DNA from: Methanomassiliicoccales archaeon
GTDB taxonomy: Archaea > Thermoplasmatota > Thermoplasmata > Methanomassiliicoccales > UBA472
DNA: 64,000 bases
Assembly (NCBI GenBank): GCA_026394395.1
Contig: JAPKYK010000003.1
Span: forward strand, 138,547-202,546
Direction of reading: 5' to 3'
Positions 8,256-17,444 of the stretch are shown piece after piece. A program made the position numbers and the translations under genes. The notes below the pieces were generated by a model. It did no database searches and was not told where the DNA came from. It was given only the letters and a program-made list of their open reading frames with translations. Position 1 is the first letter of the stretch. Every line of letters starts with the position of its first letter.

Positions 8256-8798
8256 ATGAACAATATCAAGATCGGGATTACTGGGCTTCCGAGCGCGGGC
8301 AAGACCAACACCCTCATACAGGTCATCAAGATGTTAGAGGAGGAAGGTCACGTCGTCGGCGGCATGATCACCGAACCGATCTTGGACAACAAAAAGAGGA
8401 ATGGCCTCTATGTCATCGATTGGATGACCAAGGAGAAAGGCGTTCTGGCGGCCACGGACATCCAGAGCAAGTTCATGGTGGGCAAGTACGGCATAGACCT
8501 CGAGGTTTTGCAGAAGATAGGCGTGCAGGCCCTGGTCAACGCCGTGGAGAAGGCGGACATCATCGTCATCGACGAGGTCGGCAAGATCGAGGTGGAGAGC
8601 GAGCAGTTCCGGGACACGGTCAAAGAGGCCCTGAAGACCGAGAAGCCCATGCTGCTCACTTTGCATAAGAAATCAAGGAACCCATTGCTCCAGGACATCA
8701 GACGGCGGGACGACGTGCGCATCTTGGAGGTCACGCCGATAAACAGAAACCTTTTGCCCTACAAGATTATGAAGCTGCTGAAGGGCGAGCTGTTGTGA
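8256..8798 (+). CDS. THEP1-type nucleoside triphosphatase
   Basis: The 180-residue P-loop protein has a Walker A motif GLPSAGKTNT at residues 9-18 and a Walker B stretch DIIVIDEVGKIE near residue 105. The conserved THEP1 helix containing FRDTVKEAL follows. Homologues hydrolyse ATP, GTP and other NTPs slowly; their cellular role is unclear. I chose ATG 8256, preceded by GGTGA five bases upstream, over an in-frame GTG at 8247. Its stop overlaps the GTG start of trm1, so the two are probably translated from one message. Confidence 0.88.
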   Translation: MNNIKIGITGLPSAGKTNTLIQVIKMLEEEGHVVGGMITEPILDNKKRNGLYVIDWMTKEKGVLAATDIQSKFMVGKYGIDLEVLQKIGVQALVNAVEKADIIVIDEVGKIEVESEQFRDTVKEALKTEKPMLLTLHKKSRNPLLQDIRRRDDVRILEVTPINRNLLPYKIMKLLKGELL

Positions 8799-9877
8799 AT
8801 TTGGAAGGTTCAACCATCAAGGAGGGGAGCACCGAGCTATTGGTGCCTCTGGCGATCTCGGAGAAGGGACCGGGGAAGGTCCAAGGACGCGTCTTCTTTA
8901 ACAAGCAGATGGCCTTCAACCGTGACGTCTCCGTGACCATGTTCCGTTCCGCCATCAAACCCCGCAAAGGCCTGGACGCCATGGCCGCGACCGGAGCTCG
9001 CGGAATAAGAATATGTCACGAAGCTGCCGGCGATTATCGATTCATCATCAATGACAGGGACTCCTTAGCTTGCGAATACATATCCGAGAACATCCGGCGG
9101 AACGGACTGGAGAACGCCGAGGTGTCCAACGCCGACTTGAGATGCCTGCTGGCGAACGAGATCTTCGACTACGTCGATCTTGATCCGTTCGGCACGCCCA
9201 TACCTTTCGTGCCTGCGGCCTTGCAGGGAATGACCCGGAAAGGCATCTTAGCAGTAACGGCCACGGACACCGCGTCATTATCAGGTACGCATCCAGGGAA
9301 ATGCCGCCGACGGTACATGGCCAACAGCCAGCGGAACCCCTTCCTGCACGAGAGCGGCCTTCGCATAATGATAGGGACGATCGTGCGCATGGCGGCGCAG
9401 GAGGACAAGGGTGTGACGCCTCTGCTCTGCTATTACGCGGACCACTACTTTCGCCTGTTCCTGAGGGTCAAGGATGGTGCGGGGCTGGCAGACACTTCCC
9501 TGGAACAATTGGGGTTCATGTCCTACGACCGGACCACGGGCGAAAGGAAGGTGGGCGAGGGGAAGATCGGCCCGCTCTGGCTGGGACCGCTGCTAGACAA
9601 GGACGCCGTCGCTGAGGTGCAGGTGCCGGAAGGGTTGGAGTGCCAGGAGCGCACGAAGCAGCACTTCGACATATGGAAGGAAGAGCTGGACGTACCGTTC
9701 TACTACGAGACGAACGAGATTACCGCCATGCTCAAGCTGTCCCCGCCCGGAAGGGACGAGCTGCTGACGGCCATGGGCTCCATCGGCCACGTCTCTCGCA
9801 CAAACTTCTCTCCCACAGGCTTCCGCACCGACCGGCCGCTCGAGGAAGTGCTGGAAACCTTCCGTTCCATATGCTGA
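8795..9877 (+). CDS. trm1: tRNA (guanine-26-N2)-dimethyltransferase
   Basis: The 360-residue Trm1 methylates G26 of tRNAs using SAM. Features are the LVPLAISEKGPGKV opening, VFFNKQMAFNRDVSV, a KGLDAMAATGARGIR SAM-binding loop, and the DLDPFGTP catalytic motif (DPFG) near residue 130. The C-terminus TNFSPTGFRTDRP is also typical. The GTG start at 8795 overlaps the THEP1 gene by four bases, showing translational coupling. Length matches archaeal homologues. Confidence 0.95.
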   Translation: MNLEGSTIKEGSTELLVPLAISEKGPGKVQGRVFFNKQMAFNRDVSVTMFRSAIKPRKGLDAMAATGARGIRICHEAAGDYRFIINDRDSLACEYISENIRRNGLENAEVSNADLRCLLANEIFDYVDLDPFGTPIPFVPAALQGMTRKGILAVTATDTASLSGTHPGKCRRRYMANSQRNPFLHESGLRIMIGTIVRMAAQEDKGVTPLLCYYADHYFRLFLRVKDGAGLADTSLEQLGFMSYDRTTGERKVGEGKIGPLWLGPLLDKDAVAEVQVPEGLECQERTKQHFDIWKEELDVPFYYETNEITAMLKLSPPGRDELLTAMGSIGHVSRTNFSPTGFRTDRPLEEVLETFRSIC

Positions 9878-9896
9878 GCTGACAGGACTCGGTGGA

Positions 9897-10337
9897 TCAC
9901 ATGACCAGCTTGCGGTTGGACACCACTAGAACTACATAGTTGAAGAATAGCCCGCAGGCGATCCCCAGTTCCACAAAGAGCTCACTGAGGAAGCTGTCCC
10001 ACACCAGCAGCACCACCGCCTAGGTGAGGAAAGAGACGGCGGAGATCATGGCGTTGCTGATGTTGCTCAGCGAACCGGTTACCATGCGCAGCTCGAAGCG
10101 CATGATGTGCCTTCCCAGGAAGATGAATGTTAGGAGGGGGCCAAAGGACACCCATACGAAGAATGGTGTGTAGAAGTCCTCCTGTGTCTGCGCGTCGAAG
10201 ATTGCCGCGACCAGAAGGAAATTGCCGACCAGGAACCAGGCCAGCCCCATCATAATACCGAACATGACCCCGCGACGCTCCTCGGGGGTCGTCAATATCC
10301 TTTTAGTTGACACTATACCCGACCTCCGCGTGTCCAT
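9897..10337 (-). CDS. Four-helix membrane protein with an in-frame TAG codon
   Basis: From ATG 10337 the frame codes 105 residues with three hydrophobic segments and then meets TAG at 10020-10022. The same frame stays open for 40 more codons to a TGA at 9897-9899. Those codons encode a clear fourth transmembrane helix (ELGIACGLFFNYVVLVV) ending SNRKLVM. The TAG falls inside a hydrophobic run (ISAVSFLT-stop-AVVLLVW), as if one residue of a single protein had been lost. Full length would be 146 residues. I do not recognise the family; GtrA-like small membrane proteins are similar in size. A nonsense mutation, an assembly error or read-through are all possible; TAG ends several neighbouring genes normally. 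Confidence 0.5.
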
Positions 10338-10499
10338 TCCTCATGACACACGCTCTTCCCCGGTTTTGCACGGTTTTGAATAGTATTTGAGTATGTCGAG
10401 TGGATTCTACGTTCGAGAGCGCTATTGCCCCGTTAAGGCTGATGGCGGTGAGGAAGAAGCCTTTATCTATCTTGGCTGGTTTTGCGAATCGGTGACAGG

Positions 10500-11789
10500 T
10501 TGCCGAGCATAGCGGTCATTGGGGCCCAGTGGGGAGACGAGGGCAAGGGCAAGATCACTGATTATGAAGCTGGGCGTGCGGACATGGTCGTGCGCTACCA
10601 GGGCGGGTCCAACGCCGGGCACACCATCAAGGTGGGTGAAGAGGTCTTCGCTTTGCATATACTTCCTTCTGGCATCGTCCGCAAGGGCGTCATCAACGTC
10701 ATCGGTAACGGGGTCATCGTGGACCTGCTCTCCCTGGACCGCGAGATAGCTGAGGTGGAGTCCCGCGGGCGCTCCGTGGAAGGGCTGCAGATCTCCGATA
10801 GAGCTAATATCATCCTCAACTGGCACCGCCTTCTCGATGGTGCGGAGGAACGCATCCGGGGAAAGAAAGGCGTGGGGACGACCGGCAAGGGCATCGGCCC
10901 CTGCTACTCGGACAAAATCGCCCGCAGCGGCATCAGGATGGGGGATCTATTGGACCCCGAGCTGTTGGAAGAACGCCTGGACACCGTCATGCCCCTGAAG
11001 CTCAGGACCATGGAGATGTTGGAGGTGCGGCTGGCCCAGAACCGGGAGGAGCTGCTCTCCGAGCTGCTCTCCTATGGCAAGAAGTACGGCAAGTTCATCA
11101 CCGACACCTCGGTGCTGATCAACGAAGCTCTGGACCAGAAGAAGAACGTGCTGTTCGAGGGCGCCCAGGGCACCATGCTGGACATCGACCATGGGACGTA
11201 TCCTTATGTCACCTCCTCCAATTGCGTGGCCGGGGCCATATGCACCGGCGCAGGAGTTGGGCCGAAGCGCGTGGACGAGATCATGGGCGTGCTCAAAGCG
11301 TACACCACCCGCGTGGGCGCGGGACCGTTCCCCACGGAGCTGCACGACGCCACTGGTGAGATGCTCCTGAACGTTGGAGGGGAGTTCGGTACCACCACCG
11401 GAAGGGCGCGCCGATGCGGCTGGCTCGATCTGCTGGTCGTGGAGCACGCCGCCCGCTTGAACGGATTGACGCAGTTCGCCGTGACCAAGCTGGACGTGAT
11501 GAATGGCCTGAAGAAGATCAAGGTCGCCGTGGCCTATGAGATCGACGGGAAGCACGTCGAGCATTTCCCGGGCAACATCAGGATGCTGGAGAGGGCCGTC
11601 CCGGTCTACGATGAATTGAACGGCTGGAAGGGTTGGAAGCCCGAGGAGACCATGGAGATCGTCCGCGGCGGTTACGAGGCGCTGCCCAAGGAGATGCGGC
11701 AGTACCTGGGGTACATCGAGAAGCGGTCAAAGGTACCGGTCAGGATAATCAGCATCGGCAAGGGGCGCGAGGAGACTATACGCCGCTAA
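10500..11789 (+). CDS. purA: Adenylosuccinate synthetase
   Basis: The 429-residue enzyme joins IMP and aspartate with GTP hydrolysis, the first step from IMP to AMP. The N-terminal phosphate loop IGAQWGDEGKGK and the catalytic GGSNAGHTI segment are intact. Also seen are KGVGTTGKGIGPCYSDK, EGAQGTMLDIDHGTYPYVTSS and the GRARRCGWLDL substrate loop. I chose TTG 10500 (MPSIAVIGAQ) because GGTGA lies four bases upstream. An upstream in-frame TTG at 10482 would begin almost at the expected transcription start behind TTTATC at about 10461. purB is not adjacent. Confidence 0.96.
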   Translation: MPSIAVIGAQWGDEGKGKITDYEAGRADMVVRYQGGSNAGHTIKVGEEVFALHILPSGIVRKGVINVIGNGVIVDLLSLDREIAEVESRGRSVEGLQISDRANIILNWHRLLDGAEERIRGKKGVGTTGKGIGPCYSDKIARSGIRMGDLLDPELLEERLDTVMPLKLRTMEMLEVRLAQNREELLSELLSYGKKYGKFITDTSVLINEALDQKKNVLFEGAQGTMLDIDHGTYPYVTSSNCVAGAICTGAGVGPKRVDEIMGVLKAYTTRVGAGPFPTELHDATGEMLLNVGGEFGTTTGRARRCGWLDLLVVEHAARLNGLTQFAVTKLDVMNGLKKIKVAVAYEIDGKHVEHFPGNIRMLERAVPVYDELNGWKGWKPEETMEIVRGGYEALPKEMRQYLGYIEKRSKVPVRIISIGKGREETIRR

Positions 11790-11836
11790 AGACTATCAGC
11801 CCTATCAGACACCGCTGATTTAACGTTCTTTTTAGC

Positions 11837-13105
11837 TCAATTTAGCTGCGCCTTGCGATACCCGGTCTGATCGCCTAACGGCATCGTGGCGTCGATAGCC
11901 ACCTTGGACGTGGTTCCCTCGGTGCTCGGATCAAGCGAGGAACCGGCGGCGTTGTGTATGACCAGCAGTCCGCGGGAGGCCTGGAAGCGCGTGGCCACGG
12001 CCCACTCCACTTGCCTATCGTCGAATATGTCGATGTCCTGGTCCACGACGATGACTTGCTTCATGGACGGGTGACCGGCGAAGGCGGCCATGGCCGCGTT
12101 GTTGGCGTCCCCCTCCTTGTTCTTTGTGATAGAGATGACCCCATGCAGCCAGCAGCAGCTCCCTTCCGTCAAGCGCACGGCGTGAACGCGCGGCACAGCC
12201 TGTCGCACGGTCCGGAAGATCACCGGTTCGCGTGGCAGCCCCATCAATAGGAAATGCTCGATCCCTCCGGAAAGCACCAGCTGGAACACCGCGTCTTTCC
12301 GATGATACATGCGGTCCACGACGAACACTGGCTGCTTGCGCACCGCGTCGTAGGTGCCGGTGATGTCCACGAACGGCCCCTCGTCGGTCGTCTCGGACGT
12401 CAGGCGTCCCTCGAAGACGTAATCGGCGTCGGTCGGCACCGGAATGCCGTACTTGGTGCGGCGGACCTTCAGCCCTTCCTTCAGCCCGATGTGACGGAGC
12501 GCGCTGGCCATCTCCAGCTCGTTGAACTCGTAATCGGCGGACGTGGCCCCGGCCAATAGAACGGATGGGCAGGTGCCCACGACGAAAGCGACCTTGAGGT
12601 CCTGCCCCTTTTCCATGGCCATCTTGTGCATGGTGAACAGGTGGCGAGGTACCAATCGTATGGCGAACCTGTCCTTCCCGATGAGCATGAGTCGGTGGAA
12701 GGAGACGTTTATCTTTCCCTCGTACTCGGCGATGGCCACGCCGGCGGTGACGTACCTTCCGCCGTCCTCGGGATAGTACTTCGGTATCGGCAACTTGCGC
12801 AGGTCGAACTTGTCCTCGATCGCCTCTTCGAACTTGGCCTTCTTGACCTCTTCCACCGGTTTCGGGGAGGACAGCGCCTGCAGCAGCGCCTTGGTCAATC
12901 CGTCCTTCGGCAATCCTAGCGCCTCGGTGATGCGGTCCCTCTCGCTCCACAGGTTGCCGGCGGCCTTCATGCCGTTCAGGTCCTCGAACAGAACGGGGCG
13001 CCTCTGGTCGGCCATGAGGATGCGGGTCGGCTCGATCTCGATCGGCACCTTGCTATCGACTACCTTCACGTCCTTCATCCGGTCCAGGTGGCTTTGGACG
13101 GCCAT
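11837..13105 (-). CDS. UbiD-family decarboxylase, possible anhydromevalonate phosphate decarboxylase
   Basis: The 422-residue UbiD-family protein decarboxylates unsaturated acids using prenylated FMN. It has the PIPKYYPEDGGRYVTAGV region, the HRLMLIGKDRFAIRLVPRHL cofactor-binding region (family pattern R-L/I-x-P-x-H-L) and an acidic C-terminal VVVDQDIDIFDDRQVEWAVATR segment. In many archaea a UbiD homologue makes isopentenyl phosphate from trans-anhydromevalonate 5-phosphate in the modified mevalonate pathway, and a lone copy like this is a good candidate. Its AcnX-type partner and the UbiX flavin prenyltransferase are not in the window. A TATA box at about 13126-13133 gives a leaderless ATG. 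Confidence 0.88.
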   Translation of the reverse strand: MAVQSHLDRMKDVKVVDSKVPIEIEPTRILMADQRRPVLFEDLNGMKAAGNLWSERDRITEALGLPKDGLTKALLQALSSPKPVEEVKKAKFEEAIEDKFDLRKLPIPKYYPEDGGRYVTAGVAIAEYEGKINVSFHRLMLIGKDRFAIRLVPRHLFTMHKMAMEKGQDLKVAFVVGTCPSVLLAGATSADYEFNELEMASALRHIGLKEGLKVRRTKYGIPVPTDADYVFEGRLTSETTDEGPFVDITGTYDAVRKQPVFVVDRMYHRKDAVFQLVLSGGIEHFLLMGLPREPVIFRTVRQAVPRVHAVRLTEGSCCWLHGVISITKNKEGDANNAAMAAFAGHPSMKQVIVVDQDIDIFDDRQVEWAVATRFQASRGLLVIHNAAGSSLDPSTEGTTSKVAIDATMPLGDQTGYRKAQLN

Positions 13106-13193
13106 GAGCGATAATTACCGTCCCATGATATAACCAATGCGCCCCTGGGGTGGCAACGAAAGTTAAAAAACAAGAGGGAGATATCGCCGGACG

Positions 13194-14879
13194 ATGTCCG
13201 AGAACGACCTGGAGGCGACCATCAGGAAGTACGCCCTGCAGAACGCTGTGCTTTACGCGGGGAAGGCCACCCCCAAAGCGGTACAGGGCAAGGTGCTGGC
13301 CGAATCGCCGGAGCTGCGTTCCAAGGTCCAGGAGGTGCTGCCGTTAATCGCCTCGATAGTGGAGCAGGTCAACTCCATGGCACCCGAGGCGCAGCACAAG
13401 GAGCTGGAGGGCATCGATTCGTCCATGCTCATGCGGGAAAAGACCGAGAGACGCGTCGGTCTGCCCGAGCTGCCGAACATGGTACGCGGAAAGGTAGTGA
13501 TGCGCTTCGCCCCAGGACCATCCGGACCGCTGCATCTGGGGCACACCCGCGTCGCCATACTCAATGATGATTATTGCAAGAACTATGATGGTAAGTTTAT
13601 CAACCGCATCGAGGACACCAACCCGGACAAGATAGATCCGAACGCCTACGACATGATCCCGGAGGACCTGGATTGGTTAGGCGTCAAAGTGCACCAGACG
13701 GTGGTCCAGAGCGACCGCTTCGAGCTGTACTACGACGTGGCCAAAAAGCTCATCGAGATGGGCAAGGCCTACGTCTGCACCTGCCCGGTGGAGGAATGGC
13801 GGGGACTGAAGGAAAAATGCTTGCCCTGCCCGCACCACGACGAGGACGTGGCGACGACGATGGAGAAGTTCGAGAAGATGCTGGCCGGTCATTACGAGGA
13901 GGAGAAGGCCGTCTTCGTGGTCAAGACCGACCTCAAGCACCCCAACCCGGCCATAAGGGATTTCGTGGGGTTGCGCATCGTCACCTCAACGCCGCACCCC
14001 CTGAAGGGTTCGAAGTACTGCCTGTACCCCCTGATGAACTTCAGCGTAGCCGTGGACGATCATTTCCTCGGCCTGACCCACGTCCTGCGGGGCAAGGACC
14101 ATTTGAACAACACTATGCGCCAGGAGTACATCTTCAAGTACTTCGGCTGGAAGCAGCCCCATTACACCCATTACGGTCTCGTTTCCGTCCCCGACGCCAT
14201 ACTGAAGACCTCCACCGTCGGTAAAGGCATAAGGTCCGGCGAGTACAGCGGTTGGGACGACGTCCGTCTAGGAACGGTTAGGGCATTGGCCAAGCGCGGT
14301 TTCCGACCAGAGGCCATACGCCACTTCTGGACCGACTGCGGCATCAAGGAGACGGACATCGAGTTCTCCTGGGACAACCTGTACGCGTACAACAAGGACC
14401 TGGTGGACAAGAACGCTAACCGTTACTTCTTCGTCTGGGACCCTGTTCCATTACAGATCTGCGGTGTACAGGAACTGCATTCCAGGGCCCCGAGACACCC
14501 TGGCCAACCGGAGCTGGGGAACCGGGAGTACCAACTGAACGCCCCCATAATCGTCCACGTGGTGGAGAAGGACCTGAACAACGCCATGGAGGCCGGGAAG
14601 GTCCGCTTGAAGGACCTGGGCAACGTGGAGTTCCGCTCCGGAAAAGCGCTCTATCTCGGCAACGACCTCTCGGTGCTGAAGGAGGGCTTCAAGATCATCC
14701 ACTGGGTGCCGGACAACTGCACGCCCGCCTCGGTCATCATGCCCACCGGCGAATCGAAGGACGGCTTCGTGGAGAACATGCCCAAGGAAGAGGAGGGGAA
14801 GGTCGTGCAGTTCGAGCGCTTCGGCTTCGCGAAGGTGGAGAAGACCTCGCCGAAGATGATCGCCTACTTCACACACTGA
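13194..14879 (+). CDS. gltX: Glutamyl-tRNA synthetase (archaeal type)
   Basis: This 561-residue class I enzyme charges tRNA-Glu. About 95 helical N-terminal residues precede the catalytic domain, which opens with RFAPGPSGPLHLGHTR (HIGH-type motif HLGH). Further motifs are IEDTNPDK, FSVAVDDHFLGLTHVLRGKDH, and a KTSTVGKG loop in the KMSKS position. The C-terminal beta-barrel anticodon domain is of the GlnRS-like archaeal type. Archaea lack GlnRS, so this enzyme probably also makes Glu-tRNA-Gln for GatDE. A TATA-like AGTTAAAAAAC at about 13161 implies a nearly leaderless ATG. The stop abuts the convergent lysE-like gene. Confidence 0.95.
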   Translation: MSENDLEATIRKYALQNAVLYAGKATPKAVQGKVLAESPELRSKVQEVLPLIASIVEQVNSMAPEAQHKELEGIDSSMLMREKTERRVGLPELPNMVRGKVVMRFAPGPSGPLHLGHTRVAILNDDYCKNYDGKFINRIEDTNPDKIDPNAYDMIPEDLDWLGVKVHQTVVQSDRFELYYDVAKKLIEMGKAYVCTCPVEEWRGLKEKCLPCPHHDEDVATTMEKFEKMLAGHYEEEKAVFVVKTDLKHPNPAIRDFVGLRIVTSTPHPLKGSKYCLYPLMNFSVAVDDHFLGLTHVLRGKDHLNNTMRQEYIFKYFGWKQPHYTHYGLVSVPDAILKTSTVGKGIRSGEYSGWDDVRLGTVRALAKRGFRPEAIRHFWTDCGIKETDIEFSWDNLYAYNKDLVDKNANRYFFVWDPVPLQICGVQELHSRAPRHPGQPELGNREYQLNAPIIVHVVEKDLNNAMEAGKVRLKDLGNVEFRSGKALYLGNDLSVLKEGFKIIHWVPDNCTPASVIMPTGESKDGFVENMPKEEEGKVVQFERFGFAKVEKTSPKMIAYFTH

Positions 14880-15500
14880 TCATACGACGAACGTGCTCCA
14901 CAGCAGGGTCACCACGAAATACAGCAGCACCAGGGCGCAGACCAAGCTTATTCTCCTAAACAGTTTTGCCGTGACGTAGCGTCGGCCGTAGCCGATGAGC
15001 GCCGAATACGCTATACCCCAGAGCACCGCTCCAGTTATGTATCCGGTGTAGAAGACCAGGAAGTCCGTGAGCTGCGGGTCCGGGATTATGGTCACGATGG
15101 CCGAACTACCGATGCCGATCCAGAAGGCCAGTTGGAAGGGGTTGACGAAGGACATCATTATCCCGGTCACCAGGTCCGTGTGCCCCGAAGGAGCGTTCGC
15201 CTCCGGCAGTTCTTTTCTCCGGGCGTCCTGGAAGCCGCGATAGGCTAGATAGAGAAGCATCGCCCCGCCCAATATGCCCAGCACCCAACGGGCGATGTCG
15301 TTGTTCCAGACGATGGCCAGGCCGGTCAGGGCGATAACCGCCCAGGTGGTGTCCCCGACGATAGAACCCATCTCGATCCCCATCGCCCGGCGAAAGCCTC
15401 CGCTCACGCCTACGCGCAGCGCCTGTGTGTTCACTGCGCCCGGCATTCCGCAGAAGATGACGCTGAGCACCACGGCGGAAAGAAACACGGCCTCGTACAC
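14880..15500 (-). CDS. LysE-family exporter, second copy
   Basis: This 206-residue polytopic membrane protein opens with VVLSVIFCGMPGAVNTQALRVG, a degenerate LysE signature (CGMPGAVN in place of P-G-P). A mid-protein GIMMSFVNPFQLAFWIGIG segment follows. It is a distant paralogue of the 4408-5028 gene. The start is GTG 15500. It lies 37 bp after feoB on the same strand, so it may be read from the dtxR-feoB promoter, but exported substrate and any link to iron are unknown. Its stop codon abuts that of gltX with no gap. Confidence 0.82.
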   Translation of the reverse strand: MYEAVFLSAVVLSVIFCGMPGAVNTQALRVGVSGGFRRAMGIEMGSIVGDTTWAVIALTGLAIVWNNDIARWVLGILGGAMLLYLAYRGFQDARRKELPEANAPSGHTDLVTGIMMSFVNPFQLAFWIGIGSSAIVTIIPDPQLTDFLVFYTGYITGAVLWGIAYSALIGYGRRYVTAKLFRRISLVCALVLLYFVVTLLWSTFVV

Positions 15501-15536
15501 GTCCGGGGGAACGCCGTACCCCTTATTCCGTTTTCC

Positions 15537-17444
15537 TCATATGGCTGAGAGTATCAGGTTGGCCGCTCCGCCCAAGGTGAAGGCCAGGGCGATCGAGGCT
15601 ACCGTAACTATCAGCGTGTCCTTGAGCCCGTACTCCTTGACCATGACGGCGAAGGCCGACATGCAGGGCATGAAGGTGGCCATGACCAAGGCGAACACGA
15701 ACAGCTGGTCCATGGTCATGACGGAGGCGAGGTCGGCCGTGCCGAAGAGGACGATCAGCAATTGGAAGGCCATCTCCTTGCGCAGCACCCCGAATATCAG
15801 GGCGATGATGATGACCGCTGGCAGTCCCAGGAATCCCACGGTGAAGAAGGACAACGGTTGGACGAGAGACTCAAGCACGCCGTAGGCCGATAACAGTTCC
15901 AGGACTATTGAACCGACAAGCAGTATGGGAAAGGCTATGAAGAAGAACTCCTTGATGCGCATCCAGGTCTTCATGCCCACGTTCATGGCCCTCGGCACGG
16001 TCAGATCGGGTATCTCGATTATCAGGCTGGTCGGTTCGAACTTTAACACCTTGTGTAGCAGCCGCCCCAGTAAGAGAATCAGGCCGAGCAGTATGAGCAA
16101 TATCACCAGCACGTACACGATGCCGCCGTAATGGCCGACGGTGCCGATAATCACGGCCATCTGGGCCGAGCAGGGCACGGCCATGATTATGATGGTCGCC
16201 AGGATTAGTTTCTCCCGGCGGGATTCGATCACTCTGGTGGCCATGATGGCCGGCACGTTGCATCCCATGCCCACCAGCATAGGGATGATAGCTTGTCCGT
16301 GCAGACCGATCTTGTGCATTACGCTGTCCAGAAGGACGACCACTCGAGGCAGATAGCCGGAGTCCTCCAGCAACGCCAGTATTAGGTAGAAGAGCAGGAT
16401 GTAGGGGACGACTATGGCCAATATCGCTTGGATGCTCAGGTCCAGGCCTGACGCTAACGATGTGCCGACCTTGCCACCGATGCTGTCGCCCAGGTCCTGG
16501 AAGAATGTTCCGGTAACATCGGCGTAGAGCGATAGCAGCGTCCCTTCCAGCCAGGCGCCGAGGAAGATGATGGTCAGGAGAACGCCGGCCAGAACGAGCA
16601 GCAGTATGGGGATGCCCGTCCTCGGCCGCATGGTGAGGTCCGATATCCGTTGATTGCGGGTCCGCGGCCGGACCTTGGGTTTCATGACCTCGGAGATGAC
16701 CCTTCCCGCCTCCCCGTAGCGGTCGCGGTTGATGTGCACCTCCAGGTCCTCATCATGCTCCTTGCGGAACTCCTGGCGCAGGCGGTGCACCTGCTGCGGC
16801 AGCTCTTTCGGAACGCCCTCGGTGAAGTGCTCGTCCCCCTCCAGCAGCTTGATGGAGGCACCACGGGGCGGGTATTTCAATTCTGATCTCTCGAGCCCTC
16901 TCCTCATGACCTCCAGGTAGGCTTCTATGTGCGAATCGTAGCTGACCTTGAACTTGGAGACGCGGGCCTTGTCGTTCACAATTGCTTTCAGCAGGTCCTC
17001 CATGCCCTCGCTGGTGACGGCCACGGTGGGGACGATCGGTACGTCAAGGATCTTTGACAGCGCGTCGATGTCGAGCTCGCCGCGCTTGCGAGCCACGTCC
17101 ATCATGTTCATGGCCACGAGCACGGGGAAGCCGAGCTCGATGAGCTGGAAAATCAGGACGAGCGAGGGTTCGAGGCGGGTGGCATCGGCCACCACCACCA
17201 CGCAATCGGGCTTGGAGGTGTGCAGCAGCTTGGCGCTGACCATCTGGTCCTCGGTCCCGGCAGTCAGGGAATAAAGGCCGGGAAGATCGATCACTGTGGC
17301 CTTGCGACCGTTCATGAGCACCTCGGCCTTGAGGTACTCTACGGTCGTTCCCGGGTAGTTCGATGATATCGCCCCCACCCCGGTCAGACGGTTGAAGACC
17401 ACGCTCTTTCCGACGTTAGGGTTGCCTACGAGCACAACTTCCAT
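15537..17444 (-). CDS. feoB: Ferrous iron transporter FeoB
   Basis: The 635-residue GTP-gated Fe(II) importer has an N-terminal G domain with GNPNVGKS (G1, about residues 7-14), YPGTTVE (G2 region), DLPGLYSL (G3) and MNMMD (G4, N-x-x-D), then a helical switch. The C-terminal half has two Gate-type repeats, e.g. LVGMGCNVPAIMATRVIESR (with the conserved Cys) and LRKEMAFQLL. A NAMMVPC-like motif appears as IIMAVPCSAQM. The start is ATG 17444, sharing one base with the stop of the upstream regulator (TGATG); a GTG one codon earlier is also possible. No separate feoA is needed because the regulator carries a FeoA domain. Confidence 0.96.
   Translation of the reverse strand: MEVVLVGNPNVGKSVVFNRLTGVGAISSNYPGTTVEYLKAEVLMNGRKATVIDLPGLYSLTAGTEDQMVSAKLLHTSKPDCVVVVADATRLEPSLVLIFQLIELGFPVLVAMNMMDVARKRGELDIDALSKILDVPIVPTVAVTSEGMEDLLKAIVNDKARVSKFKVSYDSHIEAYLEVMRRGLERSELKYPPRGASIKLLEGDEHFTEGVPKELPQQVHRLRQEFRKEHDEDLEVHINRDRYGEAGRVISEVMKPKVRPRTRNQRISDLTMRPRTGIPILLLVLAGVLLTIIFLGAWLEGTLLSLYADVTGTFFQDLGDSIGGKVGTSLASGLDLSIQAILAIVVPYILLFYLILALLEDSGYLPRVVVLLDSVMHKIGLHGQAIIPMLVGMGCNVPAIMATRVIESRREKLILATIIIMAVPCSAQMAVIIGTVGHYGGIVYVLVILLILLGLILLLGRLLHKVLKFEPTSLIIEIPDLTVPRAMNVGMKTWMRIKEFFFIAFPILLVGSIVLELLSAYGVLESLVQPLSFFTVGFLGLPAVIIIALIFGVLRKEMAFQLLIVLFGTADLASVMTMDQLFVFALVMATFMPCMSAFAVMVKEYGLKDTLIVTVASIALAFTLGGAANLILSAI

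Noticed and set aside
9897-10337. TAG as pyrrolysine
   Set aside because: Not accepted as fact: TAG ends many normal genes in this window and no pyl genes are present here. Kept only as a test in the findings.
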